NCBI RefSeq assembly: GCF_000247695.1
Contig: NW_004624742.1
Span: 3,860,320 to 3,924,319 of the forward strand
Reading direction: 5' to 3'
DNA from: Heterocephalus glaber
Lineage: Eukaryota > Chordata > Mammalia > Rodentia > Bathyergidae
DNA: 64,000 nucleotides
Shown: positions 55,610 to 64,000 of the stretch, piece by piece
Layout of the letters: the number at the start of each line of letters is the position of its first letter
How positions within the stretch are numbered: the first letter of the stretch is position 1
Position numbers and translations under genes: made by a program
Notes under the pieces: model-generated
Database searches by the model: none
Told to the model about the DNA's origin: nothing
Seen by the model: only the letters and a program-made list of their open reading frames with translations

Positions 55610-55986
55610 TATCTTAGTTTGTTTTCTGCTGCTATAAGAACATCGGAATATCTGCAACTAGGCAATTCATGAAGAATAGGAGTTTATTTGGCTCGCAGGC
55701 CTGGAGGCTATGAAGTCCAAGAACACGGTGTCAGCATCCAATGAGGGACATTTTGTGGCATCACAACATGGCAAGAGGCATCACGTGGTGAGACAGAGGA
55801 AGCAGGCCAGCTCAGGCCTCTGTCTTCTTACAAAACCATTAGTGGTATCATGGAAGCCTACCCTCACAAACTCATCTATCTTAATTACCTCCCAAAGGCT
55901 CCATCTTCAAATACCATTAACATATGATTTGAGGATTAAGTTTTCAACACATAAACATTTAGGGGACACATTCAAACCAAGAATAG
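55610..55986 (-). mobile_element. ERVL-MaLR LTR, antisense
   Basis: TATCTTAGTTTGTTTTCTGCTGCTATAAGAAC..GGAGTTTATTTGGCTCGCAGG..TAATTACCTCCCAAAGGCTCCATCTTC..CAACACATAAACATTTAGGGGACACATTCAAACC. Inverted full-length LTR. Confidence 0.87.
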
Positions 55987-57915
55987 GGTCACTTATTCTG
56001 ACAGAGAAGGCCTCAATGTTCTGGGAGCCACTGGAAAACACCTCCACAGACTACCCTGTTCCGTGGAAGCACAAGGAACCAATTTTAAGACAAAGTGTGT
56101 GTCAGAACATCAGCACTTGTTCAAAACCACTTCCCAACTGGGCAGATGTGTCAACCTCTCTTTTCTTTGAATATCCTTTGAAGAGATCAGAGATTAGGAG
56201 GGTTGAAAAAAGAAAAGGAAAAGAAATGCAGCTGTAAATCAGTGTCATCTCACCAACTCTTGAGATCAGATGAGGGAAACATACCCAGTTCCAGGAGATC
56301 TGGTGTTATCACCTGCCTGAGAAGTTACAGGTGCTCTGCACTGGCACCTGTACACGCCTCCTGTGCCTCTCTTCTGTGGGTGAACCAGATGCCCAGGGAG
56401 GAAGGGGGTTCTGACTTCATCGGGGATCCCAGGTCCTCCTTTTTCAAAAGAGAACAAAGACTGTTTAGGTTATTGCATCATTTCTCTTAGAAATTTTTTA
56501 TTACCTTCTTCAAATATGCAATCACTTCTCCTGATACAAACTTTGTGGCCCCTGTTTAAGCAAGCCCAAAGTGTAGAAGCTGATCCTCATGCACACAACA
56601 AAAATCATTTGGATGTTCTAATCACTGCCATCTCACCCTTAAAAATAAGAAAGCCTCCTGTCTCTGTCCTGGGCATAGCCCCAGTAGGGTAAATGTAGCT
56701 CCCTGGGTCCCCTTATTCTTTGGAAAGAAAGAAGGAATTCCAGCTAAGTTATGCTGTGGGAAATGTGGGAAATGATTGTGATGATCTTTTTCAGGTGGAT
56801 ATCAATGTTGTTTGTGACTAGGGTAAGTTTTATGGGGTACTCCAGGGTAACATTTGGAAAGATTGAAGGGGGAAGTAAAACCAGTTGCTGTCAACCAAAA
56901 GTTTTATTCAACTACACAGTTTAAGAATTTGCTACTAGTATTTTGATATTCTTCTGAAGTTCTTCACATCTTCAGAGGGCAATGGAATGCTGGGGAAGGG
57001 ATTTACGAGCTATGTACATGGAGATGAAAAAGATTATGACAACTTGCAAAGGATCCACTGTTGTTTGGATTGGGGGAAGTGAAAGTGAAATGATGAGTTT
57101 TAAACTAAGGAAACAGGCAAAGCCAAACAAGGCACCCTGGAAGCAAGTTAAGATGTTTTTAGATTCATTCTACTGCCTGCTCTGGCACACACAGCTTCAA
57201 TCTGACGTTAGTCCCTTCCGCTGGGACCCAGTACAGGGTGCTGGAGGTTAAATTGTTTTGCAAGGCTCTGAAGCAGCATGTGAAGTGGCTTGGTAACAGA
57301 CTAGAGCAGTTGGCCCATTATGCAGGGTCATGGTTCAGGGGCTAGTTCTAGTTATTCTTTTCTCCCTTCAAGTTCTACACAAGTAAGCAGTAAAATGAGA
57401 TGCTTATCTCCTTCCTTTATTTTAGCAGCCCCTGAGGAGGTTCCATTTCCTCCTCTCTGACTCAGTGACTGGAGGAATGCTCCCCCACCCCGCCCCATCC
57501 TGTCTGTGCTCACAACTTCATGACTCCTTTTTCACTCACCACCTTGCAAAACACGCTCAGGCTATTGCTTTTACACCCTGCTTTCACACCAGCTGCTTTG
57601 TTTTGTTTTATGTATGTGGGTCGGCTGCTGTCTAGGTAAGATTCAAGTCTGGCTGCATGGGTCCAGTTAGCTTTTGATTAGTCCCAGAAGGAAGATGGTT
57701 CAACATAACCATATTAGCATTTAATATTGTTAGGTTTCTTTTCTTTTTCTTTTTGATGATAACATTTGGCCAATCACTAAAGCATGTGGTGCTGGTCACC
57801 CTCTCTAGGAGGGACCCTGAATGATCCAGGCTGTGGAACATCAGGACTGTTATTATTATTTTAAAGCATGATCATTTAAGCTGGATTATGAATATCTACT
57901 GCATTTGATTGCTTT
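55987..57915. other. unique sequence, no gene recognised
   Basis: Nearly 2 kb with no repeat recognised. Short frames at 56203-56490 and 56982-57251 lack splice context. Relatively repeat-poor. Confidence 0.4.
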
Positions 57916-58074
57916 NNNNNNNNNNNNNNNNNNNNNNNNNNNNNNNNNNNNNNNNNNNNNNNNNNNNNNNNNNNNNNNNNNNNNNNNNNNNNNNNNNNNN
58001 NNNNNNNNNNNNNNNNNNNNNNNNNNNNNNNNNNNNNNNNNNNNNNNNNNNNNNNNNNNNNNNNNNNNNNNNNN
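57916..58074. other. assembly gap (159 N)
   Basis: A run of N with AT-rich unique sequence on both sides. Any reading frame through it is meaningless. Confidence 0.99.
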
Positions 58075-58194
58075 AGTTTGTTTTAAAATATATTCTTTCA
58101 CTTGGTAATAAATCATGAATGTATTCTCATGCTGCTATAGAGATTTTAATGGCTGTATAGTATTGTATTACATAAATTTTATATAGCCAATTCC

Positions 58195-58373
58195 CCATTA
58201 CCAGACATTTATTTACCAAACACTGATGTAAGCATTACTATATGCCAGGCATAGGTCTAAGCTCTGTATAGATATTAATTCATTTAAACCTTATCTTAAC
58301 CTCTGCAGTAAGTACTATTATTATTTCCATTTTGCAGATAAGGACACTGAATCACAGAGAGGTTAAACCCAAG
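58195..58373 (-). mobile_element. MIR SINE relic, part 1
   Basis: Inverted: TACTATATGCCAGGCATAGGTCTAAGC..TTAAACCTTATCTTAACC..TTTCCATTTTGCAGATAAGGACACTGAATCACAGAGAGG. It continues at 58621. Confidence 0.82.
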
Positions 58374-58620
58374 TGCCAGGTGCAGTGGTACATGCCTGTA
58401 ATCCCAGCTATTCATGAGGTTGAGGCAGAAGGGTCACAAGTTTGAGTCTACCCTAGGCAATTTAGCAAGCACCTATCTCAAAATTTAAAAATTTGAAAAA
58501 GGGATGGGGATATAATTCAGTGCTATTGTGTGCTGGGTTCAATCCCCAGCACCACACACACACAAAATATATAAATAAATGAATAAATAAACAAACAAAC
58601 AAACAAACAAATAAATAAAT
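58374..58620 (+). mobile_element. B1-dID dimeric SINE nested in MIR, long (AAAT/AAAC)n tail
   Basis: B1 half: GTGCCAGGTGCAGTGGTACATGCCTGTAATCCCAGCTATTC..; ID half: GGGATGGGGATATAATTCAG..TGGGTTCAATCCCCAGCACC; tail of AAAT and AAAC repeats to 58620. The only plus-strand copy here, so B1-first order is direct. Confidence 0.92.
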
Positions 58621-58715
58621 AGCTAGCTCATCTAAGATCACAAGACTCTGCAAGTGGTGGAGCGGGATTCAAACCCAGACAAGCAGCTCCAAATCAGTGC
58701 CCTAATCACAATTGG
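58621..58715 (-). mobile_element. MIR SINE relic, part 2
   Basis: AGCTCATCTAAGATCACAAG..AAGTGGTGGAGCGGGATTCAAACCCAGAC..GCAGCTCCAAATCAGTGCCCTAATCA completes the split MIR. Confidence 0.82.
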
Positions 58716-59064
58716 CTTGCCTCCCTCTGCCCCTGTTGAAAAGTTAGGACAGTCTTTTACCTGAGAGAATGGCTTAATCTTCCTAAGACTTCACTGGCAA
58801 ATAAGGGAACTGCTGTCCTGTGAGTCACTGCTGTTTAGAATTAAATCGTCAGCTGTTGAGACAGCAGGCAAATAAGCATCTGGGCTGGATGGGCAGTGTT
58901 TAGCTCCACAGCCCACAGATGATTCCAGGGGCATTGCAGACTCAGATCCACCCAGCCTCAGGCCCTGGTTACTTAACCTGGGACAGAACCAGAGAAGTGC
59001 TATTTTCCTGAGAGACTGTTAACTTCCTCGAACCAAACCGAGAAGCCTTGTCTTTCACTTTCAG
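58716..59064. other. unique sequence, no gene recognised
   Basis: No repeat recognised. It leads into the candidate exon at 59065. Confidence 0.4.
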
Positions 59065-59118
59065 CCATAGGAGCAGTTGCATCTGACCCAAGCAACCTGG
59101 AGGCCAGGGAGAGGCAAG
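59065..59118 (+). other. candidate exon (plus strand), 54 bp, phase 1-1
   Basis: Strong acceptor CTTGTCTTTCACTTTCAG, 54 bases, then donor GCAAG|GTAGGA. Two of three frames hit stops at once; the remaining one runs phase 1 to phase 1 for 18 codons (Ile-Gly-Ala-Val-Ala-Ser-Asp-Pro-Ser-Asn-Leu-Glu-Ala-Arg-Glu-Arg-Gln). Small exon size and a weaker donor limit confidence. Product unknown. Confidence 0.27.
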
Positions 59119-59399
59119 GTAGGAAGCTGGCTGGTGGCTGCTTCTCTACCCATAGGAACTGCAGCCAGGGCTGGGGGAACGGGTTCTTTCAACCTTCAGA
59201 GTAACTTGTGGGGCAGCACCCAGAGTTTACGAGAATCCTCTGACTAACTCACAGTGGCTCCAGTGGAATTGCTTCCTGGGTGACTCTAGGATCCATATTC
59301 ATTGCAGCCTTGAGACTGGCCTTTGGCTATGGGCACCTCCTTTCCTATTCTTGTCCTCCCAGTAAGGATAATATATCATAGCTGACTATGATAACTGTT

Positions 59400-59560
59400 T
59401 GACTTCTTTAATTCTAACTTAATTCCCACAACAGTGCTATGAGACAGAATAGCAGTTAGCCATAATTATCTTCATTTTAGTCATGAAGAAAGGCAGTCAC
59501 AGAGGTTACATACCCTGACTAAAGTGGAGAGGGTGTCAGGTATAGGGAATACTGTGTGGT
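59400..59560 (-). mobile_element. MIR SINE relic
   Basis: CTTTAATTCTAACTTAATTCCCACAACAG..ATTATCTTCATTTTAGTCATGAAGAAAGGCAGTCACAGAGG, an inverted MIR core. Confidence 0.68.
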
Positions 59561-59862
59561 GTGACCTTGACTTGAACCTGCGCCCCAGAAAGGGTCCCCA
59601 TGGCCACCAAGGTAGCTGGGGGTGGGAGGAAAACAATAGTTGAGCTATCTTGTTCTCTTTAGCACATCAAAGTTGCAATTTGATAAGGGAAAGTGTTAAG
59701 GGTTGGAGGTGGTTAAAAGTCATATTTTACTTAAGCACCTCAGGCATTTGTTTTCAGAGGCAGGGAGTAGAGTTATATGAAGCAACATTCCTGCTTTCTC
59801 CCTGGGAGGTCTGTCAGTTTCATTCCTTCTTGTACAAGGGAACTTGGAACATACAGACCCCA
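59561..59862. other. unique sequence, no gene recognised
   Basis: No repeat or exon recognised. Confidence 0.4.
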
Positions 59863-60300
59863 TGTCTTAGTTACTTTTCTCTTGCTGAGACAAAATACCT
59901 GACTCCCAAAGTTAAAGGAGGAAAGGTTTTTTGTAGCTCACAGTTTGTAGAGGATTCAGTTCATAGTTGGCTGGCTCCAAGGCAGGGTGGGATGTCAGAG
60001 GGGCATCAAAGAGGAGAAACAGTTCTTGGCAGGCAGAAGGCAGCAGGCAGCAAGCAGCAAGCAGCAGTAGCAAATGACAAGCAACAAGCAGTGATTCTCT
60101 TCCTGTTCTTTATATCCTATTCAGGTAGCACTCATACCCAGGGTGGGGCAGCCTTAATCCTAGCATCATACCATGAATCAATTCCAGCATCACATCCTTG
60201 ATCCCAGCATTACATACTAGATCCAGCCACCTTCAAAAAGCCCCACCTATGACCGCATAAGGCTTTGGAAAGACATCTAGATATAAGCCATAACATCCCA
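59863..60300 (-). mobile_element. ERVL/MaLR-type LTR, antisense, with internal GCAGCAA repeats
   Basis: GTCTTAGTTACTTTTCTCTTGCTGAGACAAAATACCTGAC..GGTTTTTTGTAGCTCACAGTTTG is the inverted LTR tail. The middle (60030-60092) has expanded into GCAGCA/AGCAAGCAG units. The head is less clear (AAGCCCCACCTATGACC). Confidence 0.72.
60027..60092. repeat. imperfect GCAGCAA-type tandem repeat
   Basis: Runs of GCAGCAGGCAGCAAGCAGCAAGCAGCAG then CAAGCAACAAGCAG, a short-unit expansion within the LTR. Confidence 0.8.
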
Positions 60301-60519
60301 CATCCAAAGTCAGTGTCTCAGAATGTATTGATTTGGAAGTCATGATTTTCCCTGCAGCTCCAGTACCTGTCTGACCCTCTGAATGCTCAAGATCAGGATC
60401 TATTCTACCCCTACGAACAGATGCAATAGATGGATCACTCTCCTGCCTCAAAATTTCAATGACTTCCATCACATCAGATCAAGTCCATGACACAATCCTG
60501 GACTCCCAAGATACAGTAT

Positions 60520-60720
60520 GGTCCAATGGCTAAGTGCTCTGTGGCTTCACCACCCAGCTGAAATCCTAACCCTGTTGCCTTACTAGTGGTGTGACTTTAG
60601 TCAAGTGTCTCTACTCTGTTTCTTAGTATTCTCATCTGTGAGGGTAATAGTACCTACCTCATAGATGCCTAGCATATAGAAAGAACTTAACAGATGTCAC
60701 CTATTCATATTACTTTTGCC
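60520..60720 (+). mobile_element. MIR SINE relic
   Basis: GTGCTCTGTGGCTTCACCACCC..GAAATCCTAACCCTGTTGCCTTACTAGTGGTGTGACTTTAGTCAAGTGTC..TCTGTGAGGGTAATAGTACCTACCTCATAG. Near full length. Confidence 0.82.
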
Positions 60721-60985
60721 TTTGTTATTGCCACTCTTGCCACCCCCAGCTCATTATACTTCAATCATACCATCATTGCTACTGTTCCTCAAGCTCCCCA
60801 AGCCCTTCCCTATATTTGGACTTTTACCCTAGAGTGCCTACGCCTTCTGACCCAACTCACCCCTCTATTGTTGGTTTCTTGTCATTTTTAGGCTTCATCT
60901 CAGGGCACCTCCTCAGAAAGGCCTTCTCTGGCCACTCAGTCTAAATCAGCCCCAAGACTCTCTCTAGCCCATTGCCATTCTGTTG
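60721..60985. other. unique sequence, no gene recognised
   Basis: No repeat or exon recognised. Confidence 0.4.
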
Positions 60986-60989
60986 AAAT

Positions 60990-61165
60990 TCCTGTGTGAT
61001 GGAAATGACCTGCACCCATGACACTAGCCACGTGTGGCTATTCAGCACCAAAAATGTGGCTGAGTGGACTGAGAAACTGCATGTTTCATTTCATTTCATC
61101 TTAATAACTTAAACTTAAATTTAAATAACTTCCTTTGGCTACCATATTGAACAATGCAGCTGTAG
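60990..61165 (-). mobile_element. MER33/MER58-type hAT-Charlie MITE relic
   Basis: ACTAGCCACGTGTGGCTATTCAGCACCAAAAATGTGGC..CATTTCATTTCATCTTAATAACTTAAACTTAAATTTAAATAA..TTTGGCTACCATATTGAACAATGCAGC. Second member of this group in the window. Confidence 0.68.
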
Positions 61166-63555
61166 CCATTACCCAGATTTTTGGTCATCATAGTGCTCAC
61201 CACTCCCTTGTAGATTCATTCAGCTTGCAGATTCATTTGTTTGTAGTGCGTGGTCTGTCTCCCCCAGCTAAAGGTAAGCTCCGTGGAAGTGAGGGTCTGC
61301 CTGCCTTGCTCACTTCTGTGGTCCTCCATGGATATGATGGTGTCTGGGTTCTTGTGGGGGCTCATTAGGATTTGTTGAATGAATAAATAAATGATTTGGC
61401 CTATAAAAGCACTTTGTAAACCAAAACACATAATATGCATGTGATATGCATTATCATTTTATGTTACATATAATTTAAAAGCCTGCAGAAGTGTTTCACT
61501 GTTTAAAAACCCTAACATACACACACAGCTGATTATTAAAAACCAGTAATTTTAGAGTTGTTTTCCTTTTTATGAATGTGATTTCATTTCTCCAAATGAG
61601 ACCCCTCACTACACACATTGTATATATAATCTATTTTCCCTCTAGAAACTTCAGGAGGGTGCAGCCTGCCCACAATTCCTTTTCCAGGTAACTTGAGCAA
61701 CCCATCTTCACACTGGGGTAGGGCACACCTGGCAGCTCTTCCATCAGGGACCAGCCATGACAGCTGACCCTGGACTGCAGGCCCCAGACCTGCTCACCTG
61801 CTTCCCAGAGAGCCCAGCTTCAGGCTTAACAGGGGTCAGGTCCAAAGCCTCTGAAGTGTGTGGGTAGCTGCCTCTCTGACTATCATGGAGACATGAGTAT
61901 TCCTAAGGGGATTACAGGATCCTGGAAATTAAAAACAAGGTGGAAGCAAGCTGTCTGCTTCCTGTGGGAGCAGCGAAGCAGAGCTGCCCTGAAACACAAT
62001 GCCTGGCACTCTTGGGAGGGCTAGGATCTGGCCAGTTCCATGCCACTGGGCGGTGTGTAGTTTCCAGGGAGGTCTGGGGCTATTATCTGACCTCCTGTCT
62101 TAATGAACTCTGATGGCTCCACGTCTGCCTCTGAGAGAACTCTGAGACTGGAGCAGCAGAGTCAAATCAGGGACAGGGGATGTCCCTACCATGCAAGCTG
62201 ACCCTCTTTGAGCCCAAGGATGGCAGGAAAACAGACTTACTAGAGGGCCTGGTGGCCAAGGTAGCTGTTTCTATTGCTCAAAGCCAGGTGGTGAGCTTGC
62301 TAGGTTCGGCTTGATGTGCCAAGCTGGCTTTGACCTCCACTGACCTAGACCCGAGCTGATAAGTTGGTGGCACAGACTGGAGACAGTTGGGCTGAGGTTG
62401 TTTTTAAGATTCCTTTGTGGTCAGTGTGCTTAGATTTGTTGTCAACATTCTCTCTCTACAGGCCTACCTCACCCCCAACCCCACCCCTACACCCAGACAC
62501 AGTTTCTTCCCATAACATCAAACTGGATTCTGGGACTGTGGAAGGGAGTGGGGAGGGTGGCTTCAGGAAGGGATTTAGTGCAGCAATGTGGATATACCTG
62601 GGAGGCCGGGAGTGCGCAAGGATATGTGTGTTGGCTCCAGACTTCCACTATGAGAATTCCACACCTGAGGCACAGTGGAAGATTAGGCTTCTTTGTGGCG
62701 AAAGCACCAAGGGCTCTGTGTCCCCCTGATCCCACCCCACCTACAGGTTTCAGCATGGCCTGGGCCCTTCAGCCACCTTCACCTAGCCCTTCTGTGTGCC
62801 AGGCCCTGCCCTGCACCTGAGAGTGACTCACGTACTTTTGGGAAGCTGAAGGCAGGGTGCAGGCGAGTGTCTGGCCACATTCAGGGGCACAGGAAATGGC
62901 TCTTCTGCCTCAGGTCCTGCTGCCTGACTAGTGAGTCACAGGAGAATGTAGGCCCCAGGGGAGTTCTCCAGGTCCTGCTAGGCCTGTGAGCACCAAAGAG
63001 GAGGCAAAATCACCTTTGGAAAAAGGCCCTGGGTCGGGGCCAGGAAGTAGGCATGAGGAGGGGACAAAGGAGCTGCATGTGAAGCAGCCCCCAGCGGCCT
63101 GCCAGTCAGCTCTCCGCCACGCACCACTCTCTGTACAGCACCTTCTTCTGTCCCTAGGCTCCATATTATTTCCACTTTCTACAAATGTTTACTAGTTTGG
63201 CATTACATTTTTAAAATAATATGTTTATTTGAAATAATATGCTTTTGTGAAGTCATGTCCTGTGCCAGGAATCTCAGGGTTTTCCCACTGCCCGGTAGAC
63301 AGACACGTGTGGGGCACACTCACTCTCAGGTCTCTCACTTGGTAGAATGTTGACAAAGGAGACCTGTGGCGTGGGGTGGCAAGTCATTCAGGCCCCTCCT
63401 AAAGGTGTGTCTTGGGTTACAGAGGGGCCTCAGCACCCTCAGGGAAGCTCAGTAAGGGGCCTAGAACAGCAGAGAACCTACCCTCCAGGGCTCCTTGCTA
63501 GGAAAGTGGAGGCTCTTGGGATGGCAACTGGGTTTATGACGGTTCAGCCCCTGCA
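61166..63555. other. unique, GC-richer sequence, no gene recognised
   Basis: About 2.4 kb with no recognised repeat and higher GC than the rest, especially 62400-63150. Overlapping frames on both strands (for example 62364-62989) show no domain character. No CpG island and no convincing splice pair. Confidence 0.4.
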
Positions 63556-63559
63556 TGGG

Positions 63560-63745
63560 CCGGGCCTGTGCCCGGTGCTTTCCTTGCATCATTATACCCA
63601 AATCCTAAAGCCAATCCAAGAACAGATTATGCACTCTTCTCAACCCCATTTCACAGCGGGGAAACCGAGGTCCAGAGAGAGGCAAAGGATTTGCCCAAGG
63701 TCATAAGACTTCAAGCAGCAGAGCCCGTCCGGACACACACGTTGG
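63560..63745 (-). mobile_element. MIR SINE relic
   Basis: Inverted: GTGCCCGGTGCTTTCCTTGCATCATTATACCC..CATTTCACAGCGGGGAAACCGAGGTCCAGAGAGAGGCAAAGGATTTGCCCAAGGTCATAAGAC. Well preserved core. Confidence 0.85.
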
Positions 63746-64000
63746 GCTGACCAGAAAAGCTGTGCCCTTAGTGACCTCTGCCCACCTCCCTCTGGATGGT
63801 GTCCACTGCAGGCACCCTACATTCCTGCCCTGCGCTGGGTGCTGAGGGACACCACAGAAGCCTGTGGGCAGCCCCACCCTCCAGTCTGCACATGTGTAAG
63901 AGCAATTTGGTTCCCTTCTCAGTAGGCTGGAGAGGCACATCCCTCTGCTGATGTAATGTCTCTTCCTGTGTATTTTTGCTGAAACGTGGCTCCCAACTGT

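Noticed and set aside
55710..56237. 175-codon plus-strand frame
   Set aside because: More than half of it is antisense MaLR LTR sequence.
57886..58118. Frames spanning the N run
   Set aside because: They exist only because N is read as unspecified; there is no sequence evidence.
59650..60201. 183-codon plus-strand frame
   Set aside because: It lies largely in an antisense LTR with a GCAGCAA repeat.
1..64000. CRISPR array, bacterial operon, phage or plasmid features
   Set aside because: The whole window has vertebrate repeat content, and no regularly spaced direct repeats of CRISPR type were seen.

Overview
This is vertebrate nuclear DNA, almost certainly from a rodent. It carries B1 (7SL-derived) SINEs, B1-dID dimeric SINEs, tRNA-derived ID SINEs, L1 3' ends, ERVL-MaLR/MLT1 LTRs and eutherian MIR relics. 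B1, ID and B1-dID together are a rodent signature. The youngest ID copies have an unusual body (GTTCCACCGCCTGCC where classical ID has GTAGAGCGCTTGCC) and end in GGTACC plus an A tail. That argues against mouse or rat and for a non-murid lineage; a squirrel- or beaver-related animal is my guess, not a determination. Base composition is AT-leaning with few CpGs, and I see no CpG island.

No complete protein-coding gene is visible. Most open frames fall inside repeats or lack any protein-like character. The window reads as intergenic or intronic sequence. A few short stretches look exon-like. One on the minus strand (27755-27923) has strongly coding-like codon use and plausible splice sites. Three on the plus strand (32119-32205, 38643-38714, 59065-59118) have good splice signals and can all be read in the same phase. 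One more on the minus strand (3053-3196) has a perfect GTAAGT donor. All are candidates only, because chance pseudo-exons are common at this scale.

Layout. 0-13 kb: L1 tails at the left edge, scattered ID and MIR copies, and an MLT1 LTR at 11.9-12.4 kb. 13-16 kb: a MaLR LTR, then a long old repeat interrupted by a 202-bp Tc1/mariner-type MITE. 18.9-21.3 kb: a 5'-truncated L1 with a perfect 11-bp target duplication and a nested ID copy. 22.5-30 kb: LTRs, two 80-bp hAT-type MITEs in opposite orientation, a second mariner MITE inside a MER53-like palindrome, and nested LTRs. 31-43.5 kb: mostly unique sequence with B1-dID copies, an ERVL LTR, a G-quadruplex-prone tract and an L1 tail. 43.6-56 kb: dense LTR, MLT1 and ID insertions. 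56-64 kb: unique sequence, a 159-bp run of N, MIR relics and an ERVL-type LTR.

The clearest biology is the layered transposon history. Several nested insertions have readable target-site duplications, and two non-autonomous DNA transposon families are present in recognisable form, which is notable for a rodent. I did not find evidence for a previously undescribed multi-gene system.
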